Positions 32,200 through 40,135 of a stretch of DNA of 64,000 nt are shown in pieces; position 1 is the first letter of the stretch, and each line of letters begins with the position of its first letter. Under the pieces are notes generated by a model, which saw only the letters and a list, made by a program, of their open reading frames with translations, had not been told where the DNA came from and made no database searches. The position numbers and the translations under genes were made by a program. The stretch comes from Bradyrhizobium ivorense (GTDB taxonomy: Bacteria; Pseudomonadota; Alphaproteobacteria; Rhizobiales; Xanthobacteraceae). The stretch is taken from the NCBI RefSeq assembly GCF_900696085.1, contig NZ_CAADFC020000013.1:248001-312000 (forward strand), given 5' to 3'.

Positions 32200-33231
32200 C
32201 TACCTGATGGGAGGCGCGTACTGGATCCCGCCCTTGGTCCAGAGCGCATTCAGCCCGCGCGGAACGCTGAGCCGGGATTGCGTCCCGACATTTCTCTCGT
32301 AGATCTCTCCGTAGTTGCCGGTCGCGCGAACCGCGCGCACGGCCCAGTCGTTCGAGAGGCCGAGTTGCAGGCCGAACTCGCCTTCGGTTCCGACCAGGCG
32401 CCGGACGTTCGGGTCGGAGGATTTCAACGCATCGTCGATCGTCGAGGATTTGATGCCGAGTTCTTCGGCGTTGATCAGCGCGTAGAGCGTCCACTTGACC
32501 AGGTTGAACCACTGATCGTCGCCCTGCCGGACCACCGGCCCGAGCGGCTCCTTCGAGATCACTTCCGGCAGGATCACGTGGCTGTCGGGTGCCGCGAGCT
32601 TGAGGCGCTCGGCGTAGAGCTGCGAAACGTCGCTGGTGAGCACGTCGCATTTGCGGTCATCATAGGCCTTGCGGCTCTCTTCCACAGTGTCGAGCGCCAG
32701 CACCTTCAGCGGCATGTCGTTGACGCGGAAATAGTCCGCGACGTTGAGCTGGCTCGTCGTACCGGTCTGCGTGCAGACCGTCTTGCCGCCAAGCTGCAGG
32801 GCCGTATCAATTCCGCTGTCCCGCCGCAGCAGAAAACCCTGGCCGTCGAAATAGGCAACGCCGGCAAACATCAGCCCGAGGGAGGTCTCGCGCGACATCG
32901 TCCAGGTCGAATTGCGCGAGAGCAGGTCGATCTGGCCGGATTGCAAAGCGCTGAAGCGGCTTGCGGCGTCGAGCGGCGCGAACGTCACCTTGGCAGGATC
33001 GCCAAGCACCGCGGCCGCGACCGCCCGGCAAATGTCCACATCGAGGCCGCGCCAGTTGCTTTGGTCATCCTGACTCGAAAAGCCCAGCAACCCCTGCCCG
33101 ACGCCACACCTGAGGATGCCGCGCTCCTTGACGGCCTTCAGGGTCTGCGCGCGCGCAGGCGGGCTCCCTGCTGCGAACACGGCGAGCAGAACTGCGGCGG
33201 AGAGGACGGCGCGCTTGATGCAATCGGGCAT
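32200..33231 (-). CDS. Amino-acid ABC transporter substrate-binding protein (AapJ/BztA-like), orphan
   Basis: A 343-residue periplasmic protein with a signal peptide (ending PPARA at about 28). Family lines: LKAVKERGILRCGVGQGLLG, DVDICRAVAAAVLG, SGQIDLLSRNSTWT, KTVCTQTGTTSQLNVADYF, and RKCDVLTSDVSQLYAER. This group binds general L-amino acids. No permease or ATPase genes are nearby; the next gene is an L,D-transpeptidase. It may feed a distant transporter, or bind a peptidoglycan-derived amino acid as a sensor. A perfect FNR/FixK-type box lies 112 bp upstream. Confidence 0.9.
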   Translation of the reverse strand: MPDCIKRAVLSAAVLLAVFAAGSPPARAQTLKAVKERGILRCGVGQGLLGFSSQDDQSNWRGLDVDICRAVAAAVLGDPAKVTFAPLDAASRFSALQSGQIDLLSRNSTWTMSRETSLGLMFAGVAYFDGQGFLLRRDSGIDTALQLGGKTVCTQTGTTSQLNVADYFRVNDMPLKVLALDTVEESRKAYDDRKCDVLTSDVSQLYAERLKLAAPDSHVILPEVISKEPLGPVVRQGDDQWFNLVKWTLYALINAEELGIKSSTIDDALKSSDPNVRRLVGTEGEFGLQLGLSNDWAVRAVRATGNYGEIYERNVGTQSRLSVPRGLNALWTKGGIQYAPPIR

Positions 33232-33342
33232 TCCAGTCTCGCGATCGGGGTTGAGGGCACGGCCGGGAGGGGGCCGCTGAAAAAGAGAGACAGGCGCTCA
33301 TGCTCCTGTTCCCGCAATCTTGGCTGCCCGCAAACGCAAGTT

Positions 33343-33356
33343 TTGATCTGAATCAA
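33343..33356 (-). promoter_or_regulatory. FNR/FixK-type box upstream of the binding-protein/L,D-transpeptidase operon
   Basis: TTGATCTGAATCAA, a perfect TTGAT-N4-ATCAA, 112 bp before the start at 33231. This is the second such site within 2.3 kb. Confidence 0.7.
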
Positions 33357-33420
33357 CGGCGTGGCAAGGGACAGGGGGCGCAGGCAAATGCGCCGCGAGG
33401 GAGTTGGGCTGTCTTGCCGG

Positions 33421-33494
33421 GCCGTAGCTCGCGAAGCCAGGCATTGCTCGCGAACACAGCCCGGCCTACGCCCTGCGGGCTTCGGCGCGACAGC
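33421..33494. repeat. Third, partial copy of the tRNA-Tyr-linked repeat
   Basis: Contains CCGTAGCTCGCGAAGC, ACACAGCCCG and CCTACGCCCTGCGGGCTTCG, matching parts of the repeats at 34377-34538 and 35980-36146, but without tRNA sequence. It bounds the cysteine protease gene on its left. The remaining stretch 33232-33569 has no gene. Confidence 0.6.
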
Positions 33495-33569
33495 TACACC
33501 CCGGAAAGCTCTCGGACGAGCAAATCGCTCGCCTCTAGCCAGAAACCGTCACCAGTCACATCGGTCGAA

Positions 33570-34088
33570 CTATGGAGCATGCAGAAATACAGCTTCTACG
33601 TCCGCACCGGCGTCCCTCGAGCTAGATACCTGTTGACCAGCATCAAAGCCGGTATACCAGCCGGAAAGAGTGCGCCAGCCTACTCCAATTCCTGGCCAGG
33701 GGTCGTATACCTTGACTTCGTAGCCGCCGCGCGACGTCTTGCGAAGTCCGGCTATGACCACGATGTGCTTTTTGCCGTTTGTCCACAGAGGGCCATAGCT
33801 TCGCAACCAGCCGGCCAAGGCGTCAATAGTTGGCGACATCGGCGGCACGTGAACCAGGCCCAATCTCCTCGCCAACGGAATAATTTGAGGATTCTGGATT
33901 CCCTTGTTTGCCCTATACAGATCGATAGTTGCTCGATCGACTGCAGAACATTGATAAGCTTTGCCGGGCCGGTATTGCTCCTTCCAATTCAAGACCATCA
34001 TTGCCGACGCAAACCAACACGCCATGTCCTTGTCTTGGACGAGCAACTTGATTCCGGGGACTTCATAAACGCCACTGAAATTTGTCAT
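33570..34088 (-). CDS. Papain-like cysteine protease, AvrRpt2/C70-like
   Basis: A 172-residue protein without a signal peptide. The layout matches the C70 (AvrRpt2) group: QDKDMACWFASAMMVLNWKE with the oxyanion Gln18 and nucleophile C24, then KHIVVIAGL with the catalytic histidine, and VYDPWPG with the Asp. AvrRpt2 is a type III effector that cleaves host RIN4, but many bacteria use such domains in toxins or effectors of other systems. No type III promoter box or secretion gene is seen here. The gene lies between two copies of a repeat, in AT-richer DNA, which suggests recent gain. Confidence 0.75.
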   Translation of the reverse strand: MTNFSGVYEVPGIKLLVQDKDMACWFASAMMVLNWKEQYRPGKAYQCSAVDRATIDLYRANKGIQNPQIIPLARRLGLVHVPPMSPTIDALAGWLRSYGPLWTNGKKHIVVIAGLRKTSRGGYEVKVYDPWPGIGVGWRTLSGWYTGFDAGQQVSSSRDAGADVEAVFLHAP

Positions 34089-34376
34089 GTTGCACCAAAA
34101 AGGTTCGAAATAATTAGAAGTTGACCTTATCTCATTCTTCGCCCGACCGGCTGGCCAAACCCGCGCTAAAATTGGCGATCAGAAGCTATTGAGCGCAGAT
34201 CGTCGACACCTCGGCCGCGCGCAATTTTCTCGACACTATGCGCGAACTGTTCACTCGGCTCTTGGAGCAGCAGATCGTTGGCGCGGACCCGACAGTAGGC
34301 ATCAAGATCAGGCGCCCTAAAACAGAGGGTTTCCTTGGAATTACGAAGAGATTCTAAGCCGGTCTTGCGCGCGGAC

Positions 34377-34538
34377 ACAGCCCGCCTGCGCCCTCGGGCT
34401 TCGGCGCGACAGCCTTAGCTCACTTCGCTGCGATGGAGTTTTGCTGGCCTGCCCAGCCGTAGCTCGCGAAGCGAGCGAAGGCTGGTTGGGGAGGCAGGAC
34501 TCTAACCTGCGAAGCCATGAGGCGGCTGATTGACAGTC
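34377..34538 (-). repeat. Repeat copy with decayed 3' half of tRNA-Tyr
   Basis: About 160 bp nearly identical to 35980-36146. Bases 34483-34538 match the 3' half of tRNA-Tyr on the minus strand but carry changes in the T-loop (TTCGA to TTAGA) and anticodon (GTA to GTC), and the 5' half is gone. It fits an old attachment site or a duplication. It brackets the acyltransferase gene together with the intact tRNA. Confidence 0.75.
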
Positions 34539-34679
34539 TCTCCTCCCCATTGAAATTGCTGGGGTCTGCAGGGAATCTCAGCGGGTGCCGGTAGCCTTCG
34601 GCCGGGAGCCGTCGCTTTCTGGTTGCTCGCCGCAATCGCAGTGGTAGCCTTCTGCCATTTCCTCGGCGGGCGGGGGCCC

Positions 34680-35831
34680 ATGAACAAATTTGAAACCGCG
34701 TTTCGCGGATCGGATATTGCACAGCCAGCGGATCGTCAAACTTCAAGCCCGGCGCGCATCCCGGAGCTTGATGGAATGCGGGGGATTGCGATTCTCGCAG
34801 TCGTCATCGCTCACTACTTCGGCGAGGTGGAGCATGGCATTGTCGTCTTCACGTTCGGGTGGCCGGGCGTGACCTTGTTTTTCGTGCTGTCCGGATTCCT
34901 GATCGGATCGATCATCCTGGAGCACAACACCAGCCCGAACTTCTTCAGGGTGTTCTACGCGCGACGCGCCCTGCGCATCCTGCCTGTGTATTTCCTGACG
35001 ATCACCGCAACGCTGGGCTTCATCCATCTCTACGGCCCGGCGCCATGGATTGACGAGCCGTTTCCGGCCCTCTCCTATTTCACCTTTACCCAGAATTTCG
35101 GTGGCTCGCTCGGGATGATCTGGCTGCGTCCGACATGGACGCTCGCGGTAGAGGAGCAATTCTACCTTCTCACGCCGTTGCTGGTGTTCCTGCTGCCGGC
35201 CCGTCTGCTGCTGCCGTCGATCGTCGGCGGCATCGTGGCTTGCTATCTGGCCAGCGTCCTTCTCGGCTGGGACGGCTTCCAGATGCGCGGTGCGGGACCG
35301 CTGCTCTACAGCAGCCCTGTTCTCCTGATCGGAGTGTTTTCCGCCTACATCGTCCGGCAGCGCGTCAAGCTTCCGGAGATTGTTCGGCTGATCATACCGC
35401 TGGCGGCAACGTCGGTTGTCGTGGCCGTCGCCGCGTTCGCACCGCGCAGTGCGCTCTATGCTGTCTGGCCGTTCATGGCAGCTCTGTTCGCGTACTGCAT
35501 CCTGCTCATCATGCAGGGACGACGCTCGCCGATGTTTCTCCGGTCCAGAGTGCTGGTGGGCTTTGGCACGATCTCGTATTGCCTCTATCTGATCCACCAG
35601 CCCATCAACGGTGTGATGCACGGACTCATCTTCGGCGGGACAGCCGATATCGCGACCGCGCCGCAATTCCTTGTGACTTGCGCCGCTTTGGTCGTTTCAA
35701 TCTCCGCAGCGACAGTATCGTGGTTTGCCCTGGAAAGACCGCTGCTGCAGTTCGGGCGGCGCATGTCCTACTCAGACACGACAGCGCATCCCGCTGGTGT
35801 CGCCAGCCCTTCCTGTCCACGACGGTCTTGA
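34680..35831 (+). CDS. Acyltransferase 3 family membrane protein (OatA/NodX-like)
   Basis: A 383-residue protein from ATG 34680. Family signature: IPELDGMRGIAILAVVIAHY with the catalytic-type His, LFFVLSGFLIGSII, FYARRALRILPVYF, and WTLAVEEQFYLLTP. About 10 membrane helices. Such enzymes O-acylate sugars of polysaccharides, peptidoglycan or Nod factors. The tail after helix 10 (about 20 residues) is not conserved. It is the only gene between the tRNA-Tyr repeat copies, so it is likely cargo of a small island and may alter the cell surface. Confidence 0.9.
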   Translation: MNKFETAFRGSDIAQPADRQTSSPARIPELDGMRGIAILAVVIAHYFGEVEHGIVVFTFGWPGVTLFFVLSGFLIGSIILEHNTSPNFFRVFYARRALRILPVYFLTITATLGFIHLYGPAPWIDEPFPALSYFTFTQNFGGSLGMIWLRPTWTLAVEEQFYLLTPLLVFLLPARLLLPSIVGGIVACYLASVLLGWDGFQMRGAGPLLYSSPVLLIGVFSAYIVRQRVKLPEIVRLIIPLAATSVVVAVAAFAPRSALYAVWPFMAALFAYCILLIMQGRRSPMFLRSRVLVGFGTISYCLYLIHQPINGVMHGLIFGGTADIATAPQFLVTCAALVVSISAATVSWFALERPLLQFGRRMSYSDTTAHPAGVASPSCPRRS

Positions 35832-35979
35832 AGCCCTTCGGCAGCCGCGGCGCCTCATCCGCCGTTGACGGCCCGGTCGATCGTCGGCGACGGATCGATC
35901 GGTCCGCCGTCTGACCACATGCGCTCGTTCCAGCTCTGGCAGGCGAGAATCGTCATCGCTCTGCCGGATCGTTACCCAT

Positions 35980-36146
35980 GGACACGGCCCGCCTACGCCC
36001 TGCGGGCTTCGGCGCGGCAGCCTTCGCTCACTTCGCTACGATGGAGTTTTGCCGGCTTGCCCAGCCGTAGCTCGCGAAGCGAGCGAAGGCTGGTGGGGGA
36101 GGCAGGACTCGAACCTGCGAAGCCATGAGGCGGCTGATTTACAGTC
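35980..36146 (-). repeat. Repeat copy overlapping the intact tRNA-Tyr
   Basis: Matches 34377-34538: CGCCTACGCCCTGCGGGCTT, then AGCTCGCGAAGCGAGCGAAG immediately after the tRNA 3' end, then the 3' half of the tRNA itself. The AGCTCGCGAAGCGAGC part is palindromic and may terminate the tRNA transcript. Confidence 0.75.
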
Positions 36147-36176
36147 AGCTCCCTTTGCCACTCGGGACACTCCCCC
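36091..36176 (-). tRNA. tRNA-Tyr (anticodon GTA)
   Basis: Minus strand from GGGGGAG at 36176 to the encoded CCA at 36091-36093. The acceptor pairs fully, the anticodon loop is CTGTAAATC, a long variable arm typical of tRNA-Tyr is present, and the T-arm GGTTCGAGTCC is intact. Its 3' half is duplicated at 34483-34538. Confidence 0.95.
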
Positions 36177-36371
36177 GTCCAACAGCGCCGAACCGGCCGC
36201 GCGAGTGGCGGCGGACCGGGTCATCGAAATGACGCTGATAACCGCGAGGGCCCGGTTCGGGTGCGCGGTCGGGCGCCGTTATGGGCGATGGGGACGGTCA
36301 AAGTCAACCAAGCAGGCCGCCAATTTGCTGGTTAAATTGCCATTCTGCGACAGGAGTGACACAAGCCTCAC

Positions 36372-37199
36372 ATGAGCGATCGCGAGCGCAAACCCAGTTT
36401 CCGAAGCAAGGGCGGTAAACCCTTCCAAAAAGGGGCAAAATTCGCCCGCCCGCCGGCCTGGCGGGAGCGCGATTCCGGTTCCGACGGCCCGGTGATTCTG
36501 TACGGCTGGCACACCGTGTCGGCCGCGCTCGCCAACCCGGAGCGCCGGATCCGCAAGCTCTATCTGACCGAAAACGCCGCCAAGCGACTCGCCGACGAGA
36601 ATATCAAGACCCGCGTCGCGCCGGAGATCGTGCGCCCCGGCGACCTCGACCGCCGACTCACCCCGGATGCCGTGCACCAAGGGTTGCTGGCGGAAGCCGA
36701 TCCCCTGCCCTCGCCCGGCATCGATACGCTGGCGCTGGAGGGCATCGTGCTGGTGCTCGACCAGATCACCGACCCGCACAATGTCGGCGCCATCCTGCGC
36801 TCTGCCGCGGCCTTCGCCGTGAAGGCGATCGTCACCACCGCGCGCCACAGCCCGGAGGCGACCGGCGTGCTGGCGAAATCCGCTTCCGGCGCGCTCGAGC
36901 TGGTGCCTGTTGTCACCGTGCAGAACCTGGCGCGCGCGCTGACCGAGCTCAACGACCGCGGGTTTCAGACCGTCGGCCTCGACAGCGAGGGCGCGGAGGA
37001 TCTCGGCAAGGTCGAATTGCAGCAGCCGCTGGCGCTGGTGCTCGGCGCCGAAGGCAAGGGCCTGCGGCAATTGACCCGCGAGACCTGCCGCACCGTCGCC
37101 CGGCTCGACATGCCCGGCGAGATCAAGAGCCTCAACGTCTCCAACGCCGCCGTGCTCGCGCTCTATATCGGCGCCAGCCGGCTCGGGCTGATGGGGTAG
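36372..37199 (+). CDS. rlmB: 23S rRNA (guanosine-2'-O)-methyltransferase RlmB (TrmH/SpoU family)
   Basis: A 275-residue protein with a basic, disordered head (1-35) and the RNA-binding L30e-like domain (40-110; LYGWHTVSAALANPERRIRK). The knotted SPOUT domain follows with DQITDPHNVGAILRSAAAF (motif 1), LVLGAEGKGLRQLT (motif 2) and SLNVSNAAVLALYIG (motif 3). It methylates G2251 in 23S rRNA in E. coli. AGGAG lies about 16 bp upstream. It stands alone beside tRNA-Tyr. Confidence 0.92.
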   Translation: MSDRERKPSFRSKGGKPFQKGAKFARPPAWRERDSGSDGPVILYGWHTVSAALANPERRIRKLYLTENAAKRLADENIKTRVAPEIVRPGDLDRRLTPDAVHQGLLAEADPLPSPGIDTLALEGIVLVLDQITDPHNVGAILRSAAAFAVKAIVTTARHSPEATGVLAKSASGALELVPVVTVQNLARALTELNDRGFQTVGLDSEGAEDLGKVELQQPLALVLGAEGKGLRQLTRETCRTVARLDMPGEIKSLNVSNAAVLALYIGASRLGLMG

Positions 37200-37239
37200 A
37201 GCGGGATGAAGTTAGGTTGAATCGGATTGACCGCGGGTT

Positions 37240-37372
37240 CGCTCCACCTCTCCCCGACGGGGAGAGGTCGATTTGCGCAGCAAATCGGGTGAGGGGCCGC
37301 AGCTCTAACGAGAGGCCTCAACCCCTCACCCGGCGCTGCGCGCCGACCTCTCCCAAGGGAGAGGTGAACCTT
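37240..37372. repeat. Palindromic interspersed repeat after rlmB
   Basis: Three hairpins in a row: ACCTCTCCCC / GGGGAGAGGT (37246-37268), CGATTTGC / GCAAATCG (37269-37287), and GGCGCTGCGCGCC followed by CTCTCCCAAGGGAGAG (about 37332-37366). A mosaic element of this type is common in Bradyrhizobium, as I recall. It may end rlmB transcription. Confidence 0.7.
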
Positions 37373-37420
37373 CGCTGCCGCTCCCTCCAACCTAACCTAA
37401 TCTCATCATGCTCTGGACTA

Positions 37421-37521
37421 GAGCATGATCCGGAAAAGTGTGAAGCGGTTTTCCGAAAAGATCGTGCTCAAACAAAGAGCTAAAGCGCGATGATGGTTCA
37501 ACCTGATCTCATCGCGCTTTA
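37421..37521. repeat. Full interspersed repeat with terminal hairpin
   Basis: Second full copy of the 31221-31319 family: GAGCATGATCCGGAAAAGTG, then the AAAGCGCGATGA / TCATCGCGCTTT hairpin. It lies 13 bp beyond the stop of the DUF2652 gene and probably terminates it. Confidence 0.85.
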
Positions 37522-37534
37522 GCGTCCGTCGCCT

Positions 37535-38698
37535 TCAGCGCTGCGCGCCCGATTTGACCGGCTCGGTCAGGAAGCGCCCGGTCGATGGTTGCATCGTCGG
37601 CTCTTCCACCGCGGTGCTTGAGGCAAACTGCCTGCCTTCGACCATGGTCCGCAAGCGAGCGATCCCCGCAGTCATCCGCTCGGCGAATTTGGCCGCGGCG
37701 CCGTCGACGAAAGCCTTGTCCTTCGGCTTCGGTTTGGCGACCCGCAGTTCCAAATGCGTCGTTCCGTCCGGACCGTCCAGCAGGGCGCGGGTCATCACGA
37801 TCTTCGGCGCGCCGGGAATCGGCAGCGTGATACCGACCGTATAGTAATCGACCGGGCGCCAATCGAGCGTCTCCTCGATGTTCGTATGGTTGCCGTGCGC
37901 ACAGTGATTCCTGGTGCCGACGCCGCGCCGCCCCTTGCCCGACTCCTCGGTGATGTCGTCGGCGTCCCACCATTTCCGCCATTGCCCGGGCACCGACAGA
38001 TACTCCCACACCGTCTCCCGTGGCGCGGCGATATCGAACTCCAACGTGGCGTATGCGTCGCCGCGCGTCACCTCGTTGCGAACTTGCGCGTCTTCCTCGC
38101 GCCAGGCCGCGTCGAGATCGCGCGCCCACAGCGTCACGTCGCCGATGACGTCGACGGTTTCGTGATGCGCGATGAGACCTTGCGCCACCGGGTCGGCGCC
38201 CATGGCGCGCATCGCCGCCTCGCTGTACAGCACGTAGGCGCGCCCGCCGACCTTCTCGGCGACCGTGTTCTTGAGCAGCCGATGGACCAGAATGACGTCG
38301 CGCCCGGCGAGCTCTTCTCTTCCGCCCATCTTCTGCTTCACCATCTCGCCGTGATGGACCACGAATTTGAAATCGAGATCGCCCATCGCGACGCAGGCCT
38401 GGCACTCGCACGTCGAGGCCTGGCGAACGCTGCGCAGACGCCGGCGGAACTTGAAATAGGCGCCCTCGATCGCGTCCTGCAGCAGCGAGCCGTCGACGTT
38501 CCCGGCAGTGGTGTAGACGAACGCGGCATCGCCCTCGAACTTGGCAAGGCGAAACGGCGGACGCAGCCCTTTCACCACCGTGTCCATGAAATCCGCGATG
38601 ATGTCCTGCGCATGGTCGAGTTCGACGGCCGCGAGGAAACTCGTGTAACCGGAGATATCGGCAATCGCGAAATACGCCGTTTCAGCCTTCGGAAGCAT
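37535..38698 (-). CDS. DUF2652 protein: cyclase-homology-like domain plus SRPBCC domain
   Basis: A 387-residue protein. I choose ATG 38696-38698 (MLPKAET) because GGAGGT sits 4 bp upstream; the ATG 12 bp further out lies next to that site. Residues 4-190 resemble a nucleotide-cyclase fold (AYFAIADISGYTSFLA, AKFEGDAAFVYTT, ECQACVAMGDLDFKF). Residues 210-350 look like a SRPBCC/polyketide-cyclase-like ligand pocket (ATLEFDIAAPRETVWEYLS, VPGQWRKWWDADD). Whether it makes a cyclic nucleotide is unclear. The fusion suggests a ligand-sensing enzyme. Confidence 0.75.
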   Translation of the reverse strand: MLPKAETAYFAIADISGYTSFLAAVELDHAQDIIADFMDTVVKGLRPPFRLAKFEGDAAFVYTTAGNVDGSLLQDAIEGAYFKFRRRLRSVRQASTCECQACVAMGDLDFKFVVHHGEMVKQKMGGREELAGRDVILVHRLLKNTVAEKVGGRAYVLYSEAAMRAMGADPVAQGLIAHHETVDVIGDVTLWARDLDAAWREEDAQVRNEVTRGDAYATLEFDIAAPRETVWEYLSVPGQWRKWWDADDITEESGKGRRGVGTRNHCAHGNHTNIEETLDWRPVDYYTVGITLPIPGAPKIVMTRALLDGPDGTTHLELRVAKPKPKDKAFVDGAAAKFAERMTAGIARLRTMVEGRQFASSTAVEEPTMQPSTGRFLTEPVKSGAQR

Positions 38699-38923
38699 GG
38701 GGACCTCCATCGCAATTGGTTTGCTCAGATCGGGCGGGTGCGCAGCTTGTCACACCGCCATAGGCCCCCAAGCCGGGCGCCATACGATCCCCGGTGCTAC
38801 TCATGGTAGCGTCCCCTGACTGGGTACGGCAAGTATAGTATCGCCCAGCTTTCGGGTGAGCTGACGCCACAGGCGCGCTCACCTTCCGCTTACGGCGGGA
38901 GGTCACCACGCGCAGCCGACGCG

Positions 38924-39040
38924 ATTTCGGAATAATGGAAGAGTACCGCTGAGTTGCCCGACGTGTCAAGCGGCAATGTCGACAGCGGCAATGTCGAACG
39001 CCGGCAGCCGCCGCTGGCTCCTTTGCATGGGGTTGTTTTT
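38924..39040. repeat. Intact copy of a second interspersed repeat family
   Basis: Order: ATTTCGGAATAATGGAAGAG ... GACGTGTCAAG (38924-38970), two tandem 15-bp units CGGCAATGTCGACAG and CGGCAATGTCGAACG (38971-39000), then CCGGCAGCCGCCGCTGGCTC and TTTGCATGGGGTTG. Another copy is split by the IS at 40136. The rest of 38699-39156 has no gene. Confidence 0.8.
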
Positions 39041-39156
39041 CGACATCTTGAACACAGCAATCGCACTTCGGAGCAATCGCGCCGGTCCGGTGTTCTCCGT
39101 GGGTGAACGGAGTTCCTGAATGACAAGCGCTAGAATCAGAATGCATATTCGCGGCC

Positions 39157-39402
39157 ATGCCGCACTTGGACACTTGTCTGGGAATATTGCGCAGACTGAT
39201 CGCCAAGGGTGATCCAACCCAGGTCCCGTTGGCAGAGCGCGCCATTGACGAGTATTGGGAAGCGACGTTGCCCGGGGCGCGCAAGAGCGGCTTGCGGGTC
39301 ATCCAGCAGGACGTGTTTGCTCAATTGAGCGCGGTCATCGGAGACCGGCGCACCTTCGCTGAAGCGGTCAACTCCTATATCGAGAAGAAGCTCAGGGAGT
39401 AG
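39157..39402 (+). CDS. Hypothetical protein (81 aa)
   Basis: Starts MPHLDTCLGILRRLIAKGD. A mainly helical, mildly charged protein (PLAERAIDEYWEATLPGARK, QQDVFAQLSAVIGDRRT). No domain is recognised. It has plausible composition and an isolated position between repeats. Confidence 0.55.
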   Translation: MPHLDTCLGILRRLIAKGDPTQVPLAERAIDEYWEATLPGARKSGLRVIQQDVFAQLSAVIGDRRTFAEAVNSYIEKKLRE

Positions 39403-39733
39403 GGACGCCGAGGGGCGCCCGCTACGGTAGTGTCGCTTGTGGCCCTGATCGCCGGCGTGGCGCGCACGCAACTGCATCAATGGAAAAGGAAACGGCCCCA
39501 GCACCCTTGGAGGTCGATGCTGAAGCCGTTCGCCACGCCGCCGAATTAGAAAGGGGCCGCGTCGCGGCAACGGCCCCTGACCGAGGAAAATTCTCGAAAA
39601 ACGTTTGCGGGATGAAATCCTAGCCCCCGGCAAGGATTTATTTACACTTTTCCACAGTATTTGAGGATTCCGTAAAAGCACGGTGTTCCGCATAGCGGAA
39701 CCAGCGGGGCGTTCTAATTCCCCTCTGCAAACT
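39403..39733. other. Intergenic region with a hairpin and a doubtful 47-codon frame
   Basis: A stem AGGGGCCG / CGGCCCCT near 39552-39579 may be a terminator. A frame from ATG 39480 to TAG 39623 (METKETAP-like, acidic start) has fair composition but no ribosome site, so I do not call it a gene. Confidence 0.35.
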
Positions 39734-39835
39734 TCAATCGATCAGAAGAAAAGCCACTACGCCGGCAGCGATGATGATGAGCGCCAAACCTGCAAGGCCC
39801 CACTCGACGCCGTCCATGTGATCGAACTTGAACAT
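39734..39835 (-). CDS. Small single-span membrane protein (33 aa)
   Basis: ATG 39833-39835. MFKFDHMDGVEWGLAGLALI is followed by IIAAGVVAFLLID: a short charged head and one membrane helix. The ribosome site is weak. Small proteins of this type recur in Bradyrhizobium genomes. Function unknown. Confidence 0.45.
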   Translation of the reverse strand: MFKFDHMDGVEWGLAGLALIIIAAGVVAFLLID

Positions 39836-40073
39836 GAGACAGGGTCTCGATCGAAAGAACGGCCCCGGTGTTCGGGGCTAGCTGATGCATCGGAGCCGTC
39901 CTCACTCGCGCTCCATGCCGAGAGCGCAATGCACGTTACTGCGAAAATGTGGCAACTCCGATGACGATCACGGATTACCCCGCCGCAACCGCTCCGTGGT
40001 GATCCGCTTCCGAATGATCGCTAATCGCATGCTGACCGCAGCCTCCGTGCGACCAGCCCCGGGACGCTCGCAT

Positions 40074-40135
40074 ATTTCGGAATAATGGAAGAGTACCGCT
40101 GAGTTGCCCGACGTGTCAAGTGGCAATGTCGAACG
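40074..40135. repeat. Left half of an interspersed repeat interrupted by the IS
   Basis: Matches 38924-38970 plus the unit TGGCAATGTCGAACG, and stops exactly where the IS begins. The right half resumes after the IS at about 41675-41740 (two tandem 16-bp units TGGCCTGGTCGAGCAC, then CCGCCGCCGGCTACTTTGCA). Confidence 0.8.

Noticed and set aside
34089-34160. Possible type III secretion (tts) box before the AvrRpt2-like gene
   Set aside because: A TTCGAA core is present, but the rest of the known motif could not be matched, so no regulatory claim is made.
34166-34378. 70-codon minus-strand frame between the protease gene and the repeat
   Set aside because: No ribosome site or recognisable domain; its start runs into the repeat.
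37240-37521. Repeated hairpins considered as a CRISPR array
   Set aside because: The units differ, are not evenly spaced and have no unique spacers; they are interspersed palindromic repeats.
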